Of a stretch of 64,000 nucleotides of DNA, positions 54,830-64,000 are shown in pieces. Position 1 is the first letter of the stretch. Each line of letters begins with the position of its first letter. This DNA comes from Mesotaenium endlicherianum. Taxonomy: Eukaryota; Streptophyta; Zygnematophyceae; Zygnematales; Mesotaeniaceae. The stretch lies in assembly GCA_009602735.1 (NCBI GenBank), contig WELA01006381.1, positions 308,678-372,677 on the forward strand. Direction: 5' to 3'. The translations under genes and the position numbers were made by a program. The notes under the pieces are model-generated. The model had not been told where the DNA came from, did no database searches, and saw only the letters and a program-made list of their open reading frames with translations.

Positions 54830-56830
54830 CCTCGACCTGGCCCTCAGGCTTTTCTGCCTGATTCTGGCTCTCAGGCTTTGCAGCTTGCTCCTCTGTTGCC
54901 ATAAGTTCGGCAGCCTGTTTCTTAGGATTTTTACCTTTCTCAATGACGCGTCGCCTCTCCTGCGGTGAGGGGTATGTCAGGCGCCTCCGGATGGGCTGCC
55001 TCAGAAACATTTCCTCATCGACTGCAGTCCAACTGGTCCCGGTTCCTCCTTCTTCACGTGGCCGAGGTTGGTTTGCCATTGGAAAACCTGCGGGATCTGT
55101 CCTAGGGCTAATCGCCCAGCCCCATTCTTGCTCAATAATAGCCATGCGGGCGACGGTCGTGCCATACTCCTCCCTTGCGGGTGGTGTGACCATCCATGCC
55201 TGCGCCAATGTTTGCGACCTTTGAGGTGCAGCTAGTCGTGCAAGAAAGGCATCATCTGCTGCGGTCAAGCGGCTGATGGTGTTTCTCAGATCCATCAGTT
55301 CCCCTTCTGGGATTGCAGGTATCATGGGAGCAGGCTCCTCCGACCTCTGTATCCTAAGATCTGATAGTTGCAACAAGGGGGTGTTCATGCCTGGCGGCAC
55401 ACTAATGCCCAATGCCATTGCCCTGCGAACCAAACCATCCTCTCCCTCTCTCTGCAAAATATCCCGCGGAGGCGGAGGAGGTGGGGCTGTGGTTCCTCGC
55501 GGAACGCCCTCTCGCTGAGCCTTCCCCTTATGCTTGAAATATCGCTTTAGCATCCTCCTAAAAGATGCGTTACCCTCACGGGCCACCTTCCTTGGTCTGC
55601 TTGCGCGACTATCGGGCTTTCCTTGTGCTGTCTCCACTTTAGCAGTGCAGGCAGTCACCTCCTGTTGTTGCGGCGGTTGTGCGGTTGACTTGGGTTCTGG
55701 CAGTGGAAGAGTGGCAGAAAGAGAACTGGATGTTGGCGACCTTAATTCTTCATAAAGGTCTGCTGGGCTTGGCCCCATCAAGTGGTCAGCCACCCAGTCG
55801 TCTGTCCTCAGCTCCTGTAAGTCAAGCAGATCCAACTCTGGCGTGGGAAAACGTGGAATTTCTTCCCTGATGTCCCCTTCATTGTTGAGTGATGGCAACT
55901 CCAACTTCGAGAGGCCTTGCATTTCTGCATCCTCTTCCTCCTCCAGCTTCTCTGTTCCAGGAGATGGCAATTCTTCATCCCCTCCTGTGTTGAGCCTTGC
56001 CATGTTGATGATGGCTGACTGTGGAGCGAGAGCTGCTTTCGCCATTTTCTCTTCCTTGAGTCGAGGGGCGTTTGCTTCCAGCAACTGCGCCATGATTTGC
56101 CTGGTGATTGACTCAGCTGTGCTGCCAACTGTGTCTTGTGGTTGCCCTTTGGCCTCTGGCCCTGAGCCCATCAGAGCAAGTGTGGCGGGCAATCTCTTGG
56201 CCGTCTCCTTCTTGCGTTCTTCAAAAATCACCTCCAGGCAAATGGTCTTTCCAGACCCTCCAGAATTTCCTGAATTCTGACTGCATTCTTCGGCCCATTT
56301 GCCAATATTGCACTGGCGTTCTTCATATCTTGATGTTACCGCTTCTGGGGATGGGCTCCCGAAGACCTGGTCTGGGGCCATGTTTCGTAACTCAGAACTG
56401 GTATATTCCTCCCATTCCGGCATCCTCCCAAATACTTGGCCGGAGCGTTCTGCAGATGCTGGGACCTCCTGTGATTTGCTTACTGCAGCGCTCACCAAAG
56501 AGTTTGCTGCACCAGTTGCCTGGTCTTCCATGGTTGCGTCTTCTCGCTGCCTCCGCAGCTCTCTTTCCAGAGGGTCGCGTAGAGTCGCCATTCGATTGTC
56601 AATTCGCGTCAATAGGTCTTGACACCTGGTCAGATCCACCACTCTGGTTTCTCTAAGTGTTTCATCTTTGTCAGCCTCAGCTGCGTCTCTTTCAACACCA
56701 TATTCTTTTTGTCGCTGATACGCTTCCCTGATAGCTCTCTGATCAGAGATTGGCACCACATAGAGTCCAATCGTTACCGGCCTCGGCCTGGGCATAGGCT
56801 TGTCAGAGAACGTCATCTGTTGCCAAGTCA
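54830..56830 (-). other. Retroelement linker region, disordered
   Basis: A long stretch rich in E, Q, P, S and A between the methyltransferase and the RNase H tail, with few hydrophobic blocks. It includes repeats of the KPE(S/G)Q(N/V) kind near its end and a PPPPPPRD run. No domain recognised; in other elements the reverse transcriptase would be expected around here. Confidence 0.55.
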
Positions 56831-57790
56831 TAATCGTCTCTACCAACCATGTCATGGAGTGATGTCCAATCATATTGCCGAACATCTTCCCAGCGTTGTC
56901 CTGTCCCACCTTTGCAACAATTTCTTGTGCAATGGAGCTGGGTATCCCCAGGCACCTTCCCTTCTCTTCAGCTATCGGCTCTCTCCACTGAGCTTCTCTG
57001 TTGTGCCCGTCTTTGACCATTCTTGGTCCTCCATTTACGAAAGCGCGTGATCCTGGGTATGTTGTGAAGGTGGGCAGCACCACCCTCGGCCGGCCTGGCT
57101 CGTTGATGACGTACTGTGGGTAGGAATCCCTCCTGATCACTGGCTTGGTTTCCACCATCAGTGCTTCTTCCACAGATACTGCCGTTGGCGTGCGCCGCGT
57201 AATCTTCTCCATCTCCCTCAGGATTTCAATGGACATGCCGTTGGTCCAGAATAGTTTGGCCCGGTGTGAGAGTCCTCCGTGCCTGGCGTCGTTGATCAAT
57301 ACATGATGACCCAGGGTGGAGTCGAAAACCAGCCATGGATCTCCTGGCTTCATCTGGTTGTAATCCATCCCTGGATGTACATTCTCAATCACAAACACTG
57401 GTGGGTAGCGATGCTGGCTTTCCCGCAACATACTGATGATCTTCACCATCCTTCCTCAGTGTTGTGCTCGGGGGTCATTGAATCCCATCCTGTTCCCAGC
57501 TTGTGAGAAAAAGGTTGACAAGGGAATCCCGCAAAAATCCAGTCAATCCTGTGATCATACAGGTCCTCAGACTTCACATCAAGAATGTTTCCTCCAGCAA
57601 GACGCACCACACTAGTAGGCACCAATGCCTTGAAATGGTACATTCGCCGCATCTGACTCATGACCTCCTCAAATGCTGTAAAAACACTCTCATCATTGTC
57701 CACATACAGCACTTTGGATACCTGGATACCTCGCTGAATCAGTGCGATAGTTCCAGTGTCAAGTCTGGCAAACAATTCCAGCACTACTAC
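56830..57790 (-). CDS. Retroelement-encoded cytosine-5 DNA methyltransferase
   Basis: Methyltransferase motifs in the right order across about 320 residues: a motif I-like VVVLELFA...DTGTIAL (cofactor binding), motif IV GFPCQPFS with the catalytic cysteine (near 57515), motif VI VIENVHPG (near 57386), motif VIII-like SHRAKLFWTN, a TTYPGSRAFVNG block, and motif X-like GNMIGHHSMTWLVE (near 56879). The target-recognition part is short and the block order resembles the DNMT3/DRM side more than DNMT1/CMT, though motif IV is of the classic PCQ type. It would transfer methyl groups from S-adenosylmethionine to cytosine in DNA. Retrotransposons that captured such enzymes have been reported from a charophyte alga and from dinoflagellates. 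Confidence 0.85.
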
Positions 57791-57799
57791 TCCTCTCCT

Positions 57800-59161
57800 G
57801 CGAAAAGGATCTTCCATCCTCACAATGCCTTGCGGCAATGGTTCTACTCCAGGCATCAAATTGGCAGCAGTTTTAAGTGGATAAGGAACTGGCAGCAACT
57901 CTTGCGGGCCACGGTCCCTGTTACTCACAGCTTCTAGTTGCTCCATAACCCAAGGTTGCCAAACCAAGGGAGTCGGCATGTTGATGCTGGTGTAGATCTT
58001 CTCTTCGCGTTGCATGATGAGGTCATAATGGTCTGGATACTGGTTATTCACACAGCAGTCTAGCAGTCCGTAGTTTGCTTCTCCCGAGCAAACCATTTTT
58101 ACAGGAATTTCTCCTGTCGGCTGCCGATCTGTCGACTGGTAAGTCACCGTCGACTGGTAAGTCACCCTCTGCTTCCGCAGGTCGATGACCATACACAGGG
58201 GAATCAGAGCTTCTGTCCCCAATAGAACATCATAGTTTTCTGCCTCTGTCACTCCACACACTATGAGCAGTGACGCTTTCTCAGGTTTCCCCAAGTTTAC
58301 TGTGATTTCCACAGGCTTGCGGGTGATTCCACAAGACTTTGAAATCTGCCCAGATGCAGTCCTCAAGTGGAAAGGACTTTCTTTCAGGTCCCTTGCCGTC
58401 AATCCCAGAGCTTTCACAGCTCGCTTTTCCAAGATTACTGGCTGTGCGCCAGTGTCCAATAGGATATTGGGAGCGGCCCAGTGGTTAAACGTCAAAACTT
58501 TATCCTTGTTCTGCACTCTCACGGTGCTGAAGTTAGTAGGCAGCGAAGCGCTGTTTGCGCCTTCCTCAGCTATGTCCAGCTGCTGTCTAGCTTCCTCAAT
58601 CGTGAAAGGGTATGTAAGACGCAGATCAGCGAGTGAAAGACAAGGAATGTGCTGAATTCGGTGTTCCACCAGAGCTTTCAGCTTTTCCAGCAAAAAACTA
58701 AATGTCTTGCGTGGCCCAGGCTTGGCTTGTCGTAGCTGCGCAATCTCGTTCTCATCGACAGTGATCCGAAAGGTCTGAAGAAGCTTCCCAGCATTCCTTG
58801 GAACCAGACGGTCATGATCTGCGCGCTCCGCAGCCGTTGCAGCCACGGCCTTCTCAGGCGTCAACTTCTCGCCTTTGCAGACGGTCTTTTCGGCCACATC
58901 TGCATCGTAATAGACATTAGGCACATTTAGTTTTGCAAATTGAGCTTTCAACTCTGCAATCTCTGCACTCATAGCATCATACTTCTGATTACCCTTCCGG
59001 TTACCAGAGTTATCTTTCTCCTTTTTCTTACCCTTATCTGCCTCTTTCGTGGCAGCATTAGCCCATGGTGGCTTCAGATTTGGGTTCTTGGACCAACACT
59101 CATCTTCTGAGTGTCCCTTTTTACTGCAATGAGCGCATACCTGCGCCTTGCTAGCAGACAA
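57800..59161 (-). CDS. Retroelement zinc knuckle and aspartic protease
   Basis: Begins with a CCHC knuckle (CAHCSKKGHSEDECW near 59120), a basic spacer, and a region with a SLADLRLTYPFTIEEA block. The retropepsin motif ILLDTGAQPVILE follows, with the active-site DTG near 58455, and then LIVCGVTEAENYDVLLG, the usual second half of the protease. It leads straight into the methyltransferase part. The protease cuts the element polyprotein. Confidence 0.8.
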
Positions 59162-59194
59162 TTGCTTAGCATCCGGGTACGGACAATCTCTCTT

Positions 59195-60172
59195 CTAATG
59201 TCCTGATTTCCCGCAGTTCCAACAGCCCTCTGCTGTCTCAGCAGTGTTGGCGTGCTTAGCAAACCTATTGAAAAAACCGCTCTTCTTCTTAAACTGAATA
59301 TTAGAGCTATTGGCCTTGGGCTGAAAGGATTCCTCCCTTCTCGCAGGAGCCATAAGCGTCCTGGAAGCCTCCTTGTTCCAGACTTTACCTTCCTCAACAT
59401 TGCGTGCTATTTCAACAGCCTCGTCGATGTTCCAGTCGATTCCACGTTTCGCAGATAGGTGCGGCCTGACCTCCCGATCTGTATCTTTACCCAGACACAA
59501 TAAGAATTTGTCAGCCACAATCCTAGGCTCATAGATTCCAGCCTTCTTGGCAAGGTCTACCAATCTGGATTTGACATCCATCACTGTCTCGTTCTTTTGA
59601 CGGACAAAATGCACATAGCGGTGCACTTTAAGACTGCGATCCTTTGGGAATGTTGCTTCAAGCAACTTAAAGAAACGACGCAAACAGTGCTCAGAGTCTA
59701 ACTGGTCATCCCCAGCCTCCATATCCCTGCGGCAACTAGCCAACGCTTGCGCATGGCCTGCTTCCGTGGTGACACTATCACCATGCTGCCCTGTAATAAG
59801 TGCAGCTCTACGTGTTACTCGTTCCTGAGCATTAGCAATCTTTTCAGACAATTCTGCACACACTTTACGCAATTCTGCGACAGATCCAGCATCATCATCT
59901 CGAGTAGCCGCTCGCTGCTGACCCTCGGTGAGTTGCTTCATGGCATCTGTTAATTCTTGTGTTAGTGCAGCTAAGTCTACGCTCTCAACAGGTGCAGCAG
60001 GTATCGCTCTTCCTGATGACAAAGCGGACAGACGGGCTTTCGCAGCCTCTTTTCGGATTTTCAAATTTCTCGCCTTCTTTTGCTCGTCAAACGCCCATTC
60101 CTGGGTAAGGTTCTCATCCTTTTGAAATTGGCGATACAGCAACAAGGCATCCTTGTTCAAGTATTGAACCAA
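59195..60172 (-). CDS. Retroelement gag (capsid and first zinc knuckle)
   Basis: A 325-residue open frame. The front is charged and helical; the capsid-like middle has RYVHFVRQKNETVMDVKSRL, a gag block of the DEYxxxF type, and then VADKFLLCLG. A knuckle start CWNCGKSGH lies at the end. Gag forms the particle that packages element RNA. Two knuckles in a row (this and the one at about 59120) are usual for plant gypsy elements. Confidence 0.82.
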   Translation of the reverse strand: MVQYLNKDALLLYRQFQKDENLTQEWAFDEQKKARNLKIRKEAAKARLSALSSGRAIPAAPVESVDLAALTQELTDAMKQLTEGQQRAATRDDDAGSVAELRKVCAELSEKIANAQERVTRRAALITGQHGDSVTTEAGHAQALASCRRDMEAGDDQLDSEHCLRRFFKLLEATFPKDRSLKVHRYVHFVRQKNETVMDVKSRLVDLAKKAGIYEPRIVADKFLLCLGKDTDREVRPHLSAKRGIDWNIDEAVEIARNVEEGKVWNKEASRTLMAPARREESFQPKANSSNIQFKKKSGFFNRFAKHANTAETAEGCWNCGKSGH

Positions 60173-61956
60173 GCTTATAAAAGCGACCGACTGAGTGTAA
60201 GAAGAATCCTTTCGGATTTACTCAAAGAAGTCAGCCCAACAGATCTCATCAAACTCTTTGAAAGTGAGACAATTTCCACTGGTTCGTCCACTAAAACACT
60301 TTGTAGACAGCTTGAACTTAGGATTTTCATCCTTATCATCACCAGTCATTTCGAGTGGTGACCAAGACTCACTATCTTTATCCCACACGTCGTGCTCTCA
60401 GCCCGAATTGGGTACAAAGCTCGCGCGTAATACGGATTCTCACCGTTTGTGGCAGTATGGCGAGACTCGTCTCTCGACGGTTGCTCACTCCACAGGTTAT
60501 CCGTGTGCTCAGATGTCTCACTTTCTCGTGGACTCTGGCTTGAATCAGAACCTTCCACAGGCTCCACAGGGTAGTGGAGTCTTCCACTCCTCAAGTGCAT
60601 GTACAATTGAATTTCTCCGGGTCCCCTTTCAGGTTGAGCACCGGCAGCCCTCACAGGCCTCAATCCCCAATTTGCTTGGGAATTTCTATTCACCTGAACC
60701 ACAGAACCGAAGTTCTCAGAACTAGGACGGAAGTCTCTTCCTGCCACATAGGCTTTATGCCTTAAGGTTCTTGGATTCACAGGTGAGCAAATTGTATTTT
60801 GCAGAAATCACACTCTAAGCAGCTTGACATGCAACGTCAGATTCAGAGAAAATCGCCCTTCAGGCTTTCGCTTAACTTCCACAAGTCAGCTTACAAAACT
60901 CTGAAACTACGTCTATGCTGGCCTGGGTCAAGTTCTTCACTTAACACCGCGCCTTAACAGCTCTTCACTGCCAGGCTGGGCTCACTCAGTTCTTCACTGA
61001 GAGCTTTATCTGTCAATACTACTCTCTCTCTTCGAGATGCGAATGCGACTTTTGAGAACTTGGAAATCAACACACAACTCACCATTTTAAGGCTGCTTCA
61101 CACACAAACTCGTGGCGTTCGGCCGACTCTGTGCTAATCTCCTAGCAGATTCTATTCTGCAATTTTCCTTCTTTAACCGTGAGATTCCCTCGTGGGAACT
61201 CCTACAATCCTAACTTATCTATGATACACAGAAGAATCTTCGGTGTCGTCAGAAGCGTGGGGCTTTGGCCCTCCAGTGGGCCTTGGGAACTCTTTCTTCT
61301 TCTTCGCGCCCTTCTTCTTTTTCCTTCTGCCTCTTGGCAAAGGTGCGTGCGAGTGAATGACATGTCTCAGGCAAGATTCGTGCCTTTCACAGGCACCACA
61401 CAGCGTCATCTTTCGAGAATGCCGTGCTTAGTCACACAACTTAGCTGCATGTCGCCTCTGCCTAGTCATGCTCAACTCAAACTCGTAGTCACTCAGCATG
61501 CATGCACACCTCATGACTGTCGCGCGTGGCTGCTTAGCTTCTCAGCTGGCAGTCACGCCTAATTGGCTCATGGCTAAGAATTCCTGAGCGGCGTGCAAGC
61601 AAATGCCACTTGCTCAAGTTTTCCCAACCGGGCGGCCGTAACCTATCTTGGCATTGCAGCCATGACCTGGCTTAATCTGCCAGTCACACAGTACCTGACC
61701 TGGTACTTTGCTGGGCGGCTCATTGCTGATCCCCAGCTCCTAGCCTCGCGACTGTCTTGTCAAAACCTCCCCCATCCTTGGGTGTGGGTCACACTGACAT
61801 TGACCCCTTGCCAGTGGTCTTGACGCCGCCATAACCGCTGACTGCGATGTAATCAGTCAAGTGGTCGGTGAGTCAACGTTGACTTTCAGCACTAGGTGGC
61901 CGTAGCTTGCGCTGCGCGTGCGACACCGTCAAACGGATAATAGTCGCGACATTACA
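60173..61956 (-). other. Retroelement leader and possible 5' LTR
   Basis: Upstream part of the element. An open stretch at 60346-60780 (AQPERGPGEIQLYMHLRSGR) could be an early gag segment. From about 61956 (TGTAATGTCGCGAC on the - strand) toward 60800 the sequence is GC-richer than its surroundings and could be the 5' LTR, but I found no copy of it at the other end, so the border is open. Confidence 0.4.
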
Positions 61957-64000
61957 ATTCATTCCACATTGCGGAACGTAATTAGTATGTATTTAAAATA
62001 CAAAACAATCATATTTGTAGACAAGATATAGTGTCAAAATTGTGCATGCTCGATAGACTTGCAATGCTTTTGCCTATCAACATTGCAATTACACTCTCAT
62101 GACCTTACTTTATTAAATCCTAGTTAACTTTCCTACTAGTAACCTACAATAGTATGTCATAACAAGCTATATTAATGTCGATTTGGTGTCAACAATTTAT
62201 GTTTGCGTCAATCAAGTGCACCTTCTTTTTTCATCCAACCCTAAAACTGTGACTTCTACTTTTTGATGATCGTTGTGTCAAGCCTCCACTATGCGTTGAT
62301 ATATAAAGGTTTTCTTGTCTTACTTTGATCTTCATTGACGAAGCGAGCTTAGAACTACTACACAATTGTTAAGCGTATTGACATATGAATTTACTTGTAC
62401 AAATCATAGGTTTGCACTCATTTCATCGTGATAATTTACGACAGTGCACCATATGTGCTCCTTCTCCTGCAGTGTACTCTTATTTGGATTATTTGGCATA
62501 ACTTTGATCCTCTTGACATTATTGTCTTTTAGGTTGTTGGTCTAACAAAAGTTTCTAAGAATTTCGTGGAACACGGTATTGAAATTTTCACCCATGGTCT
62601 CCACACCGTTCTTGTGATATATGATGTATTTTTGCAATTTCTCCTTTCATATTTGAATTGGGTCAGCACCCGCAAAAGGTTGCTACCCCACCTTGGTTTC
62701 CCCCATAGTTGTCCCTTGAGTGGCCCATCGAAATTGCTAGTCCCGAACTAGTCCCGAATCATCTCAAACAGTCCTGAACCACAAACGCTCCGTATTGGTC
62801 TCCAAAGTAATCACACATGGTTCACAATGGTTCACAAGCATGACAACACTCTAGGTTTTTCTTGACGTTAACTTGACGCAAACATGACTTGATTTCCACT
62901 TGACAGTGGCAAAATATTTTCAATTAAATTTGGTACGTCTAACATATGCTATAGAGGATTGTAGCCAATCGGCTTGGACACCTTGATTGCGCGCCTAAAC
63001 TTGAAACAACCACGGGTCAAGCAAACACAGTGTGCGCAACTTGACGGCACTTAAAAAACAACAGATATATGTACTGTATATGATGTTGAAATATATTTCA
63101 CACAAATTATCATGTTGTCACGACTTGAAAAAGTTCCAAGTCCGCCCACTGTAACAAGCTTGACGCGAATGTGACAACTTCGAGTAGGTTCCAAACGACT
63201 CGAGCAGTGTCATAAAAATCCCTCCTTTGTACCTTAGTTCAAATTTTTAAGCAATAAAATTTTGACCAACAAACTCTTGATTCATTTCGACAATTGTAAA
63301 TTTTGGTTGTGCACAAGCGACCCTCTTATTTCGGCGCTAATAACCCACATGAGTCTCACCACAAATATCGCCCATCTTGTAGGACCACCAACAACCATCA
63401 ACAAATTCTTGGTGTGCTTATATTAACCGCAACCCCCAACCTTTACGTGTTCAAACTTAAGATAAGTTTGGATTGTGTAGCAAGTTGGAGACTCAAGTTT
63501 GACAATCTTGGGTTCTGGAAGTTCGGTCTATTTTGGATATATTGGAGTTTATCTGCACTATGTAGATAATTATTGAGATTCAAAATTTTAAGGGATTAGG
63601 GTTTATCTGAATTTATATAGGTACATCTTATGGACAGCAATTTAATTGAATGCGTCCGAAAAATTTAGTACGATAAGCGATTTGACTGACATTTTGAAAA
63701 ACAATTACGTATCTCAACCGACACTTTCAATTTAAAACAGGTCGGTAATTCGCGTCTTGTCCCATGTTGAGGTAAATTGGACTTGGACATGATAAATCCT
63801 CTCAAGTTTTTTGGAAGATATTCAGGGACCGATCAAATGATTAGCAATCATGTGACTGATTTGGCTCGAAATAAAGCAGCTTGAGAGCCCAAAATAATTA
63901 ACGTGCCTATGTTAATTAGTCCCATGCATTCTATGAGTACCCCCCAAACTGACATACGCATAACACGCGGAACCGACATGTGCATGACACGCAAAATCGA
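61957..64000. other. AT-rich region without recognised genes
   Basis: About 2 kb with short, random-looking open stretches. Short direct repeats occur (AGTCCCGAA near 62738-62757; two 25-bp units of the type ACATACGCATAACACGCGGA at 63952-64000, cut by the window end). No gene, RNA or transposon end could be supported. Confidence 0.4.

Larger units (their letters stand above)
53093..61956 (-). mobile_element. Gypsy-type retroelement with DNA methyltransferase and PHD finger
   Basis: Retroelement fossil read on the - strand. Parts in order: a possible LTR/leader, gag with zinc knuckles, an aspartic protease motif, a C5 DNA methyltransferase, a long Gln/Glu/Pro-rich linker, the tail of RNase H, a complete-looking integrase, and a PHD finger. 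I do not see a reverse transcriptase core, so the copy looks incomplete, with a few breaks in all (roughly three to five); two single ambiguous bases lie within it. No matching LTR pair was found. A purine tract (AAAGGGAGGGG) after the PHD finger, then TGTAGAAGG at 53093, may mark the 3' LTR start. The TGTAATGTC at 61956 resembles the TGTAATG start of the other LTRs here and may mark the 5' end. Age unclear; large open stretches suggest it is not ancient. Confidence 0.88.

Noticed and set aside
55808-56280. Open frames on both strands within the retroelement linker
   Set aside because: Low-complexity shadows of the Glu/Gln/Pro-rich linker on the - strand.
53093-61956. TGTAGAAGG (53093) and TGTAATGTC (61956) as a matching LTR pair
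   Set aside because: Beyond the first bases the two sequences do not resemble each other, so they cannot be called a pair.
1-64000. CRISPR arrays, operons, ribosome binding sites, rRNA or tRNA genes
   Set aside because: None seen; the gene structure with introns is eukaryotic, and I found no convincing tRNA or rRNA sequence by eye.

Overview
The window looks like nuclear DNA of a streptophyte, most likely a streptophyte green alga. Evidence: spliced genes with short GT-AG introns (about 60-950 bp), GC-rich coding exons in AT-rich surroundings, and plant-lineage families: an IQD calmodulin-binding scaffold, a CYP97A carotenoid hydroxylase with a plastid transit peptide, a SHAQKYF single-repeat MYB with an N-terminal zinc knuckle, and a BCL7-like SWI/SNF subunit. 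Species cannot be fixed from the sequence alone.

Layout. (1) 1-12102: two related Ty3/gypsy chromoviruses head to tail on the + strand, apparently sharing one LTR. The left copy is cut by the window edge and has a long open pol; the right copy is old and broken. Both carry an extra coiled-coil ORF between pol and the 3' LTR. A small solo-LTR-like insertion with its own 5-bp target duplication sits in the second LTR. (2) 12103-13900: AT-rich repeats and an orphan coding tail. (3) 13910-49755: nine host genes, whose exons I rebuilt by hand: mitochondrial-type i-AAA FtsH protease (+), BSD-domain protein (+), eIF2B beta (-), BCL7-like protein (+), gamma-synergin-like clathrin accessory protein (-), IQD protein (+), TBC Rab-GAP (-), CYP97A (+), MYB-related factor (-). 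From the second gene onward strands alternate, so every spacer is either a shared divergent promoter or a convergent 3' region. (4) 50865-51649: a 785-bp foldback transposon with 9-bp target duplications, Mutator-like. (5) 53093-61956 (-): a gypsy-type retroelement fossil that carries a C5 DNA methyltransferase next to gag-protease and a PHD finger after the integrase. (6) 61957-64000: AT-rich DNA with no gene seen.

The host genes are unrelated housekeeping and regulatory functions (organelle proteolysis, translation initiation, chromatin, vesicle traffic, Rab switching, xanthophyll synthesis, transcription); nothing suggests a cluster or pathway. The most unusual object is the methyltransferase/PHD retroelement: it pairs a DNA-methylation writer with a histone-tail reader. 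Next most interesting are the accessory ORF of the tandem chromoviruses and a four-cysteine zinc-finger-like module inside the IQD protein.

Limits: exon borders come from reading frame, GT-AG sites and remembered family sequences, not from transcripts. First and last exons and one junction in eIF2B beta are the weakest points. A gap of about 685 N lies within an intron of the TBC gene.
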